Shown in pieces: positions 15,793 to 24,912 of a stretch of 64,000 nt of DNA. The notes beneath the pieces were generated by a model. The model was not told where the DNA came from, ran no database searches, and was given only the letters and a program-made list of their open reading frames with translations. Made by a program: the position numbers and the translations under genes. The DNA comes from CAZXWK01 sp964644675 (GTDB lineage Bacteria; Actinomycetota; Coriobacteriia; Anaerosomatales; JAAXUF01): NCBI GenBank assembly GCA_964644675.1, contig CAZXWK010000007.1, positions 1 through 64,000 on the forward strand. Direction: 5' to 3'. Position 1 is the first letter of the stretch. Every line of letters begins with the position of its first letter.

Positions 15793-16833
15793 GTGTCGCT
15801 TGTCGATATGTTCTTCAACTCGTGGGGCGGCGACATGGCCGTCGACCTCGGGACTGCGAATACGCTCGTGTCCGTCCGCGGCCGGGGCATCGTGCTCATC
15901 GAGCCCTCGGTCGTCGCGGTCGAGAAGGAGAGTAAGCGCGTGCTGGCCGTCGGGATCGACGCCAAGCGCATGCTCGGCCGAACCCCCGGCAGCATCGTGG
16001 CGATCCGCCCGCTCAAGGACGGCGTCATCGCCGACTTCGAGGTCACCGAGGCGATGCTGCGCTACTTCATCAACAAGACGCGCGTGAAGCGCTTTCCGTG
16101 GCAGCCCAAGCCGCGGGTCGTCGTGTGCGTTCCGTCGGGCGTCACCGAGGTCGAGAAGCGCGCCGTGTTCGAGGCGACGATGTCGGCCGGCGCCCGTCAG
16201 GCGTTCCTGATCGAGGAGCCCATGGCCGCCGCCATCGGCGCGGGACTCCCCATCCAGGAGCCCACCGGCTCGATGGTCGTCGACATCGGCGGCGGCACCA
16301 CCGAGGTCGCGGTCATCTCACTCGGCGGCATCGTCGTCGCGCAGTCGATCCGCATCGCCGGCGACGAGTTTGACGAGGCGATCATCGGACACGTCAAGCG
16401 CGCCTACAACGTGCTGATCGGGGAGCGCACCGCCGAGGAGATCAAGTTCGAGATCGGCAGCGCCTGGCCCTTGCTCGAGGAGGTCGACGTCGAGGTCCGC
16501 GGCCGCGACCTGCTCACCGGACTCCCGCGCACCATCACCATGGAGTCCGAGGAGATCCGCGAGGCGGTCGAAGAGCCGACCATGGCGATCGTCCAGGCGG
16601 TCAAGGGCACGCTCGAGCAGACACCTCCGGAGCTGGCGAGCGACCTGATGGAGTACGGGATCGTGCTCACCGGTGGCGGCGCCCTGCTCAAGGGCCTCGA
16701 CGAGCGCCTGCGTCACGAGACGGGCATGCCCGTCCACGTGTCGGACAGCGCGCTCACCAACGTCTGCGATGGTTCCGCGCAGGCGCTCGAGGAGATCGAC
16801 GCCCTCAAGAAGGTGCTCCAGGGCGGTCGCTAG
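15793..16833 (+). CDS. mreB: Rod shape-determining protein MreB
   Basis: A 346-residue bacterial actin that forms membrane-bound filaments guiding peptidoglycan synthesis along the cell side wall. It shows DLGTANTLV (phosphate 1), MVVDIGGGTTEVAVI (phosphate 2) and the C-terminal VLTGGGALLKGLD (adenosine motif). The N-terminal MSLVDMFFNSWG is a short amphipathic membrane-anchoring stretch. GTG 15793 lies six bases after GAAGGAG. It opens the operon mreB-mreC-mreD-mrdA-rodA, so the organism should be rod-shaped or elongated. Confidence 0.97.
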   Translation: MSLVDMFFNSWGGDMAVDLGTANTLVSVRGRGIVLIEPSVVAVEKESKRVLAVGIDAKRMLGRTPGSIVAIRPLKDGVIADFEVTEAMLRYFINKTRVKRFPWQPKPRVVVCVPSGVTEVEKRAVFEATMSAGARQAFLIEEPMAAAIGAGLPIQEPTGSMVVDIGGGTTEVAVISLGGIVVAQSIRIAGDEFDEAIIGHVKRAYNVLIGERTAEEIKFEIGSAWPLLEEVDVEVRGRDLLTGLPRTITMESEEIREAVEEPTMAIVQAVKGTLEQTPPELASDLMEYGIVLTGGGALLKGLDERLRHETGMPVHVSDSALTNVCDGSAQALEEIDALKKVLQGGR

Positions 16834-16848
16834 GCCCGCCCGGATCCC

Positions 16849-17706
16849 ATGAAGCTCCCACAGCCCGAGAAGTCACCCACCGCCACCGGCGTGCTCGTGG
16901 CGTTGCTCGTCGTCGCGCTCGCCATCACGACGCTGTGGTACCGCGAGGGCGAGAACGGTCCCGTGCATCGCCTGCGGGCGGGTGTCCATGCGGCCGCGGC
17001 GCCGTTCTCGGCCGCGGGCGAGTTCGTCACGCGACCGGTTCGCGGCGTGTTCGCGTGGGCATCGGACCTCGGCGTCTCGCGCAGTCAACTCGAGACGCTG
17101 CGCACCCAAAACGCGGAGCTGCGCCAGCGAGTGGCCGAGCTGGAAGAGGCACGGCTCGAGAACGAGCGTCTCAAGCTGCTCGTGGGTTTCGTGGACGCGA
17201 ACAAGCTGGATGCTGTGGGCGCACGAGTCATCGGCCGTCCCACCAACTCGTGGGAGCGCACGATCACCATCGACCGCGGTTCCGCCGACGGCGTGAAGGT
17301 CGCCATGCCGGTCATCGCGCCGCAGGGCCTTCTCGGCCAGACGATCGCGGTCACCAAGCACACGGCACAGGTCCGGCTGATCACCGACCCGCGTTCAGGG
17401 GTCGCGTCGATGCTCCAGTCGACCCGCGCCGAAGGTGTCGTGAAGGGCTCGCTCGAGGGCAAGGTCAGCATGGACTTCGTGAGCCGTGAAGCGACCGTCA
17501 ACGCAGGAGACGTCGTGATCACGTCCGGGCTGGGCGGCGTCTATCCCAAGGGCCTCCTGATCGGAGAGGTGACCGGGGTCGTGAACGCGCCCTCCGGGCT
17601 TTACCAGGATATCGCCGTGGACCCTGCGGCCGATCTCTCGGGTCTCGAAGAGGTCGTCGTCCTCGTGGGGGCTGCGCCACAGGCCCCGACCGGAGGTGTC
17701 GAGTGA
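16849..17706 (+). CDS. mreC: Rod shape-determining protein MreC
   Basis: A 285-residue single-pass membrane protein that connects MreB and the elongation synthases. One membrane helix at about 14-31, a coiled coil at about 80-110 (ETLRTQNAELRQRVAELEEARLENERL), then the twin beta-barrel extracytoplasmic domain with the typical VIGRPTNSWERTITIDRGSADGVKVAMPV block and VVTSGLGGVYPKGLLIG. It starts 15 bases after mreB, and its stop overlaps the mreD start. Confidence 0.95.
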   Translation: MKLPQPEKSPTATGVLVALLVVALAITTLWYREGENGPVHRLRAGVHAAAAPFSAAGEFVTRPVRGVFAWASDLGVSRSQLETLRTQNAELRQRVAELEEARLENERLKLLVGFVDANKLDAVGARVIGRPTNSWERTITIDRGSADGVKVAMPVIAPQGLLGQTIAVTKHTAQVRLITDPRSGVASMLQSTRAEGVVKGSLEGKVSMDFVSREATVNAGDVVITSGLGGVYPKGLLIGEVTGVVNAPSGLYQDIAVDPAADLSGLEEVVVLVGAAPQAPTGGVE

Positions 17707-18218
17707 TGCGCAAGTTCCTTCCGACCCTCGCCGCGGGACTCGTCGCGGCGATCCTGCAGGCGGGGTTGGCCCCGTACCTGGCCATCGGGAACGTGGTGCC
17801 CAACTTCCTGCTGCTCGTCGTGGTCACCCTCGCGCTCGTCGAGGGCCCCGCCGCCGGAGCCGCGGTGGGTTTCGCGGCCGGCTTCATCTTCGACCTGTTG
17901 GGGAGCGGCCCGGTCGGCCCGATGACGCTCGTCCTGATCGTCACCGGCTATCTTGCCGGCCTCATGCACGAGAACATGTTCGCCGAGGGCTGGCTCCTGC
18001 CGCTCACGGTCGTGGCCGTGGCCTCGTTGTCCGCCGAGGTCGCCTACGGGTTGATCCTCAATCTGCTGGGCGCGGGCGGGCCGTTCTGGATCACCTTCTT
18101 CACCAAGATGCTGCCGGGTGCGGTCTACAACACGGTGCTGGCGCTGCTCATCTATCCGTGGTTGGCGCGCTTCTTGCGCCGTGATCGCCCGATGACGACG
18201 TTCCGCCGTCTGGCGTAG
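17706..18218 (+). CDS. mreD: Rod shape-determining protein MreD
   Basis: A 170-residue polytopic membrane protein with about five hydrophobic helices and the MreD signature region (NFLLLVVVTLALVEGPAAGAAVGFAAGFIFDLL). It is part of the elongasome. ATG 17706 overlaps the mreC stop (TGATG); a GTG directly before it (17703) is in frame and could also start. Confidence 0.92.
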   Translation: MRKFLPTLAAGLVAAILQAGLAPYLAIGNVVPNFLLLVVVTLALVEGPAAGAAVGFAAGFIFDLLGSGPVGPMTLVLIVTGYLAGLMHENMFAEGWLLPLTVVAVASLSAEVAYGLILNLLGAGGPFWITFFTKMLPGAVYNTVLALLIYPWLARFLRRDRPMTTFRRLA

Positions 18219-18272
18219 CGCGCTCCGAATCCGCCGCGGCGACGCGCGGCGGGCCCGACGAAAGCGACGGGA

Positions 18273-20126
18273 TTGTCCGACTTCCGACACGAACTCAAGC
18301 CGCGGTTCGCCGCTTACGGCATCGTCATTCTGGCGGTGCTCGGGCTGCTGCTTGCCCGCCTGTGGACGATGCAGGTGCTCAACGGCGCCGCTTTCGCGCA
18401 GCAGGCCGTCGAGAACCGCATCCGCGAGGTTTCGAGCGAGGCGCCGCGCGGCCGGATCCTCGATCGCAACGGCGTCGAGCTCGTCACGAACCGCGCGACC
18501 ATGGCGGTCGTTGCGGCGGCGTCGGTCGCGCAGGACGACGAGCTCGTCAACCGCCTGTCGACGGTGCTCAACATGCCCGCGGCCGACGTGAAGGCCAAGA
18601 TCCAGGACCCCAAGGCCGCACCGCTCGCTCCGCGTACCATCGCGATCGACGTGCCCATGGATGCCGTCGCCTACCTCTCGGAGCACGAGTCCGAGTTCCC
18701 CGGCGTCGAGGTGAAGACCGAGGCCGTGCGCCGCTACCCGCAGGGGCAGCTCGCCGCTCACGTCGTCGGCTACACCGGGCTCATCTCGGAGACCGAGCTC
18801 AACACGCCGGAGACCACCTACGAGTACGGCGACATCGTGGGCAAGGCGGGCGCCGAGAAGGAGTTCGAGCAGGTCCTGCAGGGAGACCGCGGCCGCCGAC
18901 TCATCGAGGTGGACGCGCAGGGTCGCCCGCGCCGCATCGTGCAGGACACCGACCCGGTCGCCGGGCACGACGTCGTGCTCACCATCGACAGCTCCGTCCA
19001 GAAGGTCGCCGAGCAGGCGCTCGCGCAAGCGATGCTCGACGCGCACGCCGACAAGTTCCCCAAGGCGCGCTCGGGGGCTGCGGTCGCGATCGACGTAAGG
19101 ACCGGCGAGGTCCTCGCGATGGCGAGCCTGCCCACCTACAACCCCGAGGTGTTCCTCGGCGGGATCTCGACGAAGAACTGGGAGTCGCTCACCAGCAAGG
19201 ACTCCGACTTCCCGCTGACCAACCGCGCGATCATGGCGCAGTATCCGGCCGCGTCGACCTTCAAGGCGATGACCGGCCTCGCGGGCCTGCAGTACGGGTT
19301 CACCACGCCCGGCACCACGTACAAGTGCGAGGGCAAGTGGACCGGCATGGGCGAACAGTGGAAGAAGTGGTGCTGGGACCACGCCGGTCACGGGACCGAG
19401 TCGTTCACCCAGGGCATCGTCGACTCGTGCGACGTCGTGTTCTACGAGATCGGCTATCGCTTCTACAAGGACAAGGGCGAGAAGCTCCAGAAGTTCGCCC
19501 GCAAGTTCGGGTTCGGCTCGAAGAGCGGCATCGACCTCCCCGGCGAGGTGGAGGGTCGCGTGCCCGACGCCAAGTGGAAGGCGGCCTACAACGAGAACTA
19601 CCCGGAGTTCCGCCGCTGGCTCCCCGGTGACACCGTCAACCTGGCCATCGGGCAGGGCGACCTGCTGGTGACACCGCTCCAGATCGCCGACGCGTACGCG
19701 GGTATCGCCAACGGCGGTAAGGTCATGCGCCCCCACGTGCTCAAGCAGGTGCTCGGGCCCGACGGCACGGCCGTCCTCACCGAGCAGCCCAAGGTCGCCT
19801 ACGACAGTGGCGCGTCCAAGGGCAACCTCGCGACCATGAAGTCATCGCTGGTCGCCGTCACCAACGACGGTACCGGCCAGGGCGCGTTCCGCGGCTTCCC
19901 CGTGCAGGTCGCGGGCAAGACGGGCACCGCGCAGGTCGCAGGCAAGGACGACATGGCGTGGTTCGTCGGCTTCGCCCCCGCCGAGAAGCCCCGCTACTGC
20001 GTGGTCGTCGTGGTCGAGCAGGGCGGGCATGGCGGCTCGATCGCCGGACCGGCCGCGCGGCAGATCCTCGCCGCCCTGCTCGGCAAGAAGATCGAGCACG
20101 TCACCGCGACGGACGCGTCGAGGTAG
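18273..20126 (+). CDS. mrdA: Penicillin-binding protein 2 (MrdA, elongation transpeptidase)
   Basis: A 617-residue class B PBP that cross-links peptidoglycan in the elongasome with RodA. It has one N-terminal membrane helix (about 12-31), the PBP dimerisation domain with PRGRILDRNGVEL, and the transpeptidase domain with active-site S328-T-F-K331 and the K549-T-G-T box. The insert GKWTGMGEQWKKWCWDHAGHG with its Cys is a common PBP2 loop. The best start is TTG 18273 (MSDFRHELKPR); its ribosome site is weak, and no ATG or GTG fits better. Confidence 0.94.
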   Translation: MSDFRHELKPRFAAYGIVILAVLGLLLARLWTMQVLNGAAFAQQAVENRIREVSSEAPRGRILDRNGVELVTNRATMAVVAAASVAQDDELVNRLSTVLNMPAADVKAKIQDPKAAPLAPRTIAIDVPMDAVAYLSEHESEFPGVEVKTEAVRRYPQGQLAAHVVGYTGLISETELNTPETTYEYGDIVGKAGAEKEFEQVLQGDRGRRLIEVDAQGRPRRIVQDTDPVAGHDVVLTIDSSVQKVAEQALAQAMLDAHADKFPKARSGAAVAIDVRTGEVLAMASLPTYNPEVFLGGISTKNWESLTSKDSDFPLTNRAIMAQYPAASTFKAMTGLAGLQYGFTTPGTTYKCEGKWTGMGEQWKKWCWDHAGHGTESFTQGIVDSCDVVFYEIGYRFYKDKGEKLQKFARKFGFGSKSGIDLPGEVEGRVPDAKWKAAYNENYPEFRRWLPGDTVNLAIGQGDLLVTPLQIADAYAGIANGGKVMRPHVLKQVLGPDGTAVLTEQPKVAYDSGASKGNLATMKSSLVAVTNDGTGQGAFRGFPVQVAGKTGTAQVAGKDDMAWFVGFAPAEKPRYCVVVVVEQGGHGGSIAGPAARQILAALLGKKIEHVTATDASR

Positions 20127-20131
20127 CCGAG

Positions 20132-21280
20132 ATGAACGAACGCCGCCCCCTCTGGTTTGTGAACTGGCCGCTCGTCGGCATTGTCGTGCTGCTGTCGATC
20201 TACGGCAGCATCATGGTGCAGTCGGCGACGTCGGGCATGGCCGCGGGTCCGGGGCTGTTCAAGCGCCACTTGTTCGGCCTGGCGGTCGGGCTCGTCCCGC
20301 TCGTCGTGGCGTGGGTCTTCGACTACCGACGTCTTGCGGGCTGGATCGGGCCGCTGCTCATCCTCGACGCGTTCCTGATCCTGTCGCCGCGCATTCCGGG
20401 CTTGGGCACCACCGCGAAGGGCGCGACCTCGTGGCTCGCGGTCGGCGGTTTCCGGCTGTTCCAGCCCTCCGAACCCGCGAAGCTCGTGACGATCGTGGTC
20501 ATGGCGGCGGTCATCGCTTCATACAAGGGCTCGATCGAGAAACCGAAGGACCTCGCGCGCGTGCTGGGCATCCTCGCGATCCCGCTCGGGCTCATCCTGC
20601 TCCAGCCCGACCTGGGCACGGGCATGGTCTTCGTCGCCATCACGGCAGGCATGCTGCTCATCGGCGGGTTGAAGCCGCGATGGTTCCTGATCCTGGGCGT
20701 CTCGGCCGCGCTGCTGGTAGCGGGGCTGCTCTCGCTCAACGCGACGCTCGACCGCGCGCTGAACCGCGACGTGCTCATCAAGCAGTACCAGCTCAACCGG
20801 CTGCTCGTCTTCGTCGACCCGGAGCTCGATCCCAAGGGAGCGGGCTACAACCTCGAGCAGTCCAAGATCGCCATCGGGTCCGGCGAGCTGACCGGCAAGG
20901 GTCTCAAGTCCGGGACACAGAGCAACCTGCGCTTCCTTCCCGAGCCGCACACCGACTTCATCTTCGCCGTCACCGCCGAGGAGCTCGGCTTCGTCGGTGC
21001 GCTCGTGCTGCTCGCGCTCTATCTCGCGCTCCTGGTCACGTCGCTCGAGATCGCTGCGACCTCGCGAGACCTGTTCGGCTCGCTCATCGTCGCCGGCATC
21101 ATGGCGATGTGGACCTTCCAGATCCTCGAGAACATGGGCATGACCATGGGGCTCATGCCCATCACGGGCATCCCGCTGCCCTTCATGAGCTTCGGCTCGT
21201 CGTTCATGGTCACCAACATGTTGGCCGTGGGTATGCTCCTGTCCGTATGGACGCGCCGCCAGGGCGTCACCGGCTACTAG
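20132..21280 (+). CDS. rodA: RodA, SEDS peptidoglycan glycosyltransferase
   Basis: A 382-residue SEDS-family membrane protein with about ten helices; it polymerises lipid II into glycan strands together with PBP2. Family signatures include FQPSEPAKL, LLQPDLGTGMVF, FLPEPHTDFIFAVTAEELGFVG and the C-terminal GIPLPFMSFGSSF. ATG 20132 is five bases after the mrdA stop. Confidence 0.95.
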   Translation: MNERRPLWFVNWPLVGIVVLLSIYGSIMVQSATSGMAAGPGLFKRHLFGLAVGLVPLVVAWVFDYRRLAGWIGPLLILDAFLILSPRIPGLGTTAKGATSWLAVGGFRLFQPSEPAKLVTIVVMAAVIASYKGSIEKPKDLARVLGILAIPLGLILLQPDLGTGMVFVAITAGMLLIGGLKPRWFLILGVSAALLVAGLLSLNATLDRALNRDVLIKQYQLNRLLVFVDPELDPKGAGYNLEQSKIAIGSGELTGKGLKSGTQSNLRFLPEPHTDFIFAVTAEELGFVGALVLLALYLALLVTSLEIAATSRDLFGSLIVAGIMAMWTFQILENMGMTMGLMPITGIPLPFMSFGSSFMVTNMLAVGMLLSVWTRRQGVTGY

Positions 21281-21296
21281 TACGCAGGGAGACTCG

Positions 21297-22349
21297 ATGA
21301 AGCTGCCCGTCGATATCGGCGACCTCATGAGGTCGAGTGGACGCGCCCGCGAGGATCGCGAGCAGCCGGTCCGTCTCGCCGTCTTCGTGGACGTGGAGGC
21401 GCCCGACGAGCTGGTCGACGCCATCCGAGAGGCATTGCGCCCGCAGACGGTAAACGCGCGCCTCCACGTCGAGGTGTGCGCGCCGGGCGAAACACTGCTC
21501 ATCGACCGCACCGCGGACGCCGTGGTCGCGCTCGCGGGTCCGGGCACCACCCTCAACGCGTCGCTCGCTGCGGCGCGCGAGTTGTTCGTGCCCACAGTCG
21601 CGCTCGCGCTCGGCCACGGCCGAGACGAGCTCTCGCGCCGCCTCGAGCACCCCATCCTCGACACGCTGACCGCCGAGGACGCCGAGGCGATCGTGCACGC
21701 GTTGGGGAACTGGTTCGTCGACCGGCTCGAGGGCAAGCGCCTCGCGCTCGCCGCGAACTTCGAGTTCATGCGCCGCGCGGTGGCCGAGGAGGCGGTCAAG
21801 AAGACGTCGTTCCAAAACGGCGTGATCGGTCTGGTCGCGGTCATCCCCGGCGCCGACATGCCCATCATGACCGCCAACCAGGCGAAGATGGTCCTCCAGA
21901 TCGCCGCCGCCTACGGCGAGCCGCTCGGTGCGGAGCGCATCAAGGAGCTCACGGCCGTCGTCGGCGGCGGTTTCGTGTTCCGCGCCATCGCGCGCCAGGC
22001 CCTCGCGTTCATCCCCGGCTTCGGCTGGGCGGTGAAGGCGGGAATCGGCTACACCGGTACCATCGCCATGGGCTACGCCGCCATCAACTACTTCGAGGAG
22101 GGCGGCGACGTATCCGGCCTTGCCGAGAGGATCCGCGAGGCCCGCGACCACGCCATCGAGGCCGCGCGCTCGCGCTCGCTGCGTCGCGGTCCCGCAGAAC
22201 CGCCCATTCCGGCGCACGCGTACGTGGTTGCCGACGCCGACCTGGCGGGCGACATCACTGTGGCCGATCTGGTGCTCGCCGAGGGCGGTCCCGTCCCGGC
22301 GTCGGACGCCGGCGGCGATGCCGCAGCTCAGGGGGCCGGCGCTTCGTGA
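21297..22349 (+). CDS. DUF697-containing protein
   Basis: A 350-residue protein of unknown function. The middle (about 175-270) matches the DUF697/YcjF-like pattern: an N-terminal ADMPIMTANQAKMVLQIAAAYGEP, then GGGFVFRAIARQALAFIPGFGWAVKAGIGYTGTIAMG, which looks like two membrane-associated helices with glycine-rich turns. In other proteins this domain follows a GTPase domain, but the N-terminal 140 residues here have no P-loop. It starts 16 bases after rodA and overlaps the next gene by four bases (GTGA), so it is co-transcribed with the rod operon and the radical SAM gene. Confidence 0.7.
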   Translation: MKLPVDIGDLMRSSGRAREDREQPVRLAVFVDVEAPDELVDAIREALRPQTVNARLHVEVCAPGETLLIDRTADAVVALAGPGTTLNASLAAARELFVPTVALALGHGRDELSRRLEHPILDTLTAEDAEAIVHALGNWFVDRLEGKRLALAANFEFMRRAVAEEAVKKTSFQNGVIGLVAVIPGADMPIMTANQAKMVLQIAAAYGEPLGAERIKELTAVVGGGFVFRAIARQALAFIPGFGWAVKAGIGYTGTIAMGYAAINYFEEGGDVSGLAERIREARDHAIEAARSRSLRRGPAEPPIPAHAYVVADADLAGDITVADLVLAEGGPVPASDAGGDAAAQGAGAS

Positions 22350-24217
22350 CGGCGGCCGACCTCTGGCCGCGCATCGAGCCGCTGCTCGCACGCGTCGAGC
22401 GTCCGGCCCGCTACATCGACCGTGAGTGGGGCGCCCGGCACGTCGAGGACGCCGAGTACCGCGCGGTGCTCATCTATCCCGACACCTACGAGATCGGCCA
22501 GGCCAACCAGGCGATCGCGATCCTCTACGACGTGCTGAACTCGATCGAAGGCGTCGCCGCGGAGCGCGCCTACGTGCCGTGGACCGACCTGAGCGCGCTC
22601 ATGCGCGAGCAGGGGATACCGCTCTTCTCGCTCGAATCGTGCACGGCGGTCAGCGACTTCGACCTGGTCGGCATCACACTGCCGTACGAGTTGAGCTACT
22701 CCAACGTGCTCGAGACCCTCGACCTCGCCGGCGTTCCGCTGCGTGCCGATCAGCGCACCGAAGAGCACCCGCTCGTCTTCGGCGGCGGGCCGAGCGCCTA
22801 CAACCCCGAGCCCGTGGCGCCTTTCTTCGATGCGATCCTCATCGGCGAGGGCGAAGAGGCGCTCGCCGAGATCGTCGAGATGCACCGCGCGTGCAAGGCC
22901 GAGGGTCTCACCCGTGCCGAGACGCTGCTGCGCCTGGCCGACGTGGGGGGCGTGTACGTGCCGTCGCTCTATGAGCCGGTCACCGGGGATGATGGCCGCT
23001 TCGCCGGCGTACGCGCACTCGACGGCGCGCCTCGCGTGGTGCGCAAACGCGTGGTGAGCGGATTCGACGCCCTCAGGCCCCCCGTCGCGGGGATCGTGCC
23101 GTACATGGACGTCGTGCACGACCGGTTCGGGCTCGAGGTCTTGCGCGGCTGCACCCGCGGCTGTCGCTTCTGCCAGGCCGGGATGGTGTATCGGCCCGTG
23201 CGCGAGCGCTCGGCCGACTCGATCGTCCGCGACGTGGTCGCAGGAGTCGCGTGTTCCGGCTACGACGAGGTGTCGCTCACGTCCCTCTCGACCACTGACC
23301 ACAGCCAGCTCGAAGACGTGCTGAGGCGTCTCAGCCGCCGCCTGGAAGGCACGGGGGTCTCGGTCTCGCTGCCTTCGCTGCGCGTCGACGCGTTCGGCGT
23401 CGAGATGGCGCGGCTCGTCTCGGCGGGGAAGAAGAGCGGGCTTACGTTCGCGCCCGAGGCAGGAAGCCAGCGGATGCGCGACGTCATCAACAAGAACGTC
23501 ACCGAGGAGGACCTGCTCGGCAGCGTGCAGCGGGCCTTCGAAGCGGGCTGGCGGCGCGTGAAGCTCTACTTCATGATCGGCCTGCCCACCGAGACCGACG
23601 ATGACATCAACGCCATCAGCGAGCTCGTCTGGCGCGTGCTCAAGACCGCCAAGGAAGCGACGCCGCCGCAGGCGCGCGGCTCGGTGCGCGTGGCCGTCTC
23701 GGTCTCGACGTTCGTGCCCAAGGCCGACACGCCGTTCCAATGGGAGGCGCAGATTCCGCTCGAGGAGGTCCAGCGTCGCCAGGCGGTGCTTCGCGAGCGC
23801 ATGCCGCGCAAGGGCGTCGACCTGCACTGGCACGACTCGGAGGTGAGCTTCCTCGAGGGCGTGATGGCGCGCGGCGGCCGCGAGGTCGCCGACGTGGTCG
23901 AGGCCGCATGGCGGGCCGGCGCGCGCTTCGACGCGTGGACCGAGCAGTTCGAGCTGTCGCGCTGGATGACGGCGTTCGAGGCGACCGGCGTCGACCCTTC
24001 CGCGATCGCGAACCGCGAGCGCAGCCTCGACGAGCCGCTGCCGTGGGAGCACCTCTCGGCGGGCGTGTCGCGGCGCTACCTGGTGCGAGAGCGCGAGCTG
24101 GCGTTTCAGGCGCGCACCACGGGTGACTGCAGCTTCGGGCCGTGCACGGGTTGCGACGTCTGCTCGGACCTGGGCGTCATGGTCGAGTTGGGTGGTGAGC
24201 GCCGTGTCGGCGGGTGA
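22346..24217 (+). CDS. B12-binding-type radical SAM protein (TIGR03960 family)
   Basis: A 623-residue uncharacterised radical SAM enzyme. The N-terminal about 240 residues form a B12-binding-like fold (YPDTYEIGQANQAIAILYDVLN...; VFGGGPSAYNPEP...ILIGEGEEAL) but lack the DxHxxG cobalt-ligand motif. The radical SAM site is C269-x3-C273-x2-C276 in RGCTRGCRFCQAG. A C-terminal CSFGPCTGCDVC suggests one more metal site. In many Firmicutes and Coriobacteriia this family is followed by, or fused to, DUF2344 and lies next to RNase G, as here. A role in RNA or ribosome maturation is guilt by association. Its start overlaps the DUF697 stop. Confidence 0.85.
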   Translation: MTAADLWPRIEPLLARVERPARYIDREWGARHVEDAEYRAVLIYPDTYEIGQANQAIAILYDVLNSIEGVAAERAYVPWTDLSALMREQGIPLFSLESCTAVSDFDLVGITLPYELSYSNVLETLDLAGVPLRADQRTEEHPLVFGGGPSAYNPEPVAPFFDAILIGEGEEALAEIVEMHRACKAEGLTRAETLLRLADVGGVYVPSLYEPVTGDDGRFAGVRALDGAPRVVRKRVVSGFDALRPPVAGIVPYMDVVHDRFGLEVLRGCTRGCRFCQAGMVYRPVRERSADSIVRDVVAGVACSGYDEVSLTSLSTTDHSQLEDVLRRLSRRLEGTGVSVSLPSLRVDAFGVEMARLVSAGKKSGLTFAPEAGSQRMRDVINKNVTEEDLLGSVQRAFEAGWRRVKLYFMIGLPTETDDDINAISELVWRVLKTAKEATPPQARGSVRVAVSVSTFVPKADTPFQWEAQIPLEEVQRRQAVLRERMPRKGVDLHWHDSEVSFLEGVMARGGREVADVVEAAWRAGARFDAWTEQFELSRWMTAFEATGVDPSAIANRERSLDEPLPWEHLSAGVSRRYLVRERELAFQARTTGDCSFGPCTGCDVCSDLGVMVELGGERRVGG

Positions 24218-24899
24218 GTTCCGGCTGCGCGTCCGCTACGGCAAGACCGGGCGTCTGAGATGGCTCTCGCACCTCGAGGTCATCCACACGCTGGAGCGCT
24301 CGGTGCGCCGGGCGGGGCTCGAGTATGCGCTGACCCAAGGGTTCAGTCCGCACATGAAGGTCGCGTTCGGTCCGGCGCTGCCCGTAGGCACCGCTGGCGA
24401 GAACGAGTACTACGATGTGTGGCTGACGCGCTACACTGGAGCGGACGAAGCGCTTTCGCGCCTCGTCGAGGCGACTCCGGCAGATCTCGCGCCGTCGGAG
24501 GCGCGGTACGTGGGTGGGGGAGAACCTTCGCTTGCCGCCGCGCTGACGATCGCGGTCTACCGGGTCTCGATCGAAGGAAAGGAGTCGCAAGCCGACCGAG
24601 TGCGTGGGGCGCTCGATGACATCGTGGCGAGGGGTACGCTGACGGTGCAGCGCAAGGGCAAGGACAAGGTTTTCGACCTGGCGCGCAGCCTCCCGAAAGA
24701 GGCGCGTGTCGACGGTCAGGAGGACGGGAGCTCGATCGTCGAGCTGGCCATCCGCGTGGGGCCTGAAGGGTCCCTCCGCCCCGAAGTGCTGCTATCGCAG
24801 GCTCTCGCCGCATCGTCGCTCGATGCGTCCGTCGCGCACACGACGCGCACAGATACCCTCATCGAGACTCCCGAGGGGAGCTGGGTGCGTCCCGTGTGA
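24195..24899 (+). CDS. DUF2344 (TIGR03936 family) protein
   Basis: A 234-residue protein of unknown function. The N-terminal FRLRVRYGKTGRLRWLSHLEVIHTLERSVRRAGLEYALTQGF followed by SPHMKVAFGPALPVGTAGENEYYDV is the family signature. It overlaps the 3' end of the radical SAM gene by 23 bases; GTG 24204 is an alternative start nine bases in. In some genomes this domain is fused to the C-terminus of the radical SAM protein, so the two very likely act together. RNase G starts 13 bases downstream. Confidence 0.85.
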   Translation: MSAVSAGEFRLRVRYGKTGRLRWLSHLEVIHTLERSVRRAGLEYALTQGFSPHMKVAFGPALPVGTAGENEYYDVWLTRYTGADEALSRLVEATPADLAPSEARYVGGGEPSLAAALTIAVYRVSIEGKESQADRVRGALDDIVARGTLTVQRKGKDKVFDLARSLPKEARVDGQEDGSSIVELAIRVGPEGSLRPEVLLSQALAASSLDASVAHTTRTDTLIETPEGSWVRPV

Positions 24900-24912
24900 C
24901 GGGAGAGTCCCA

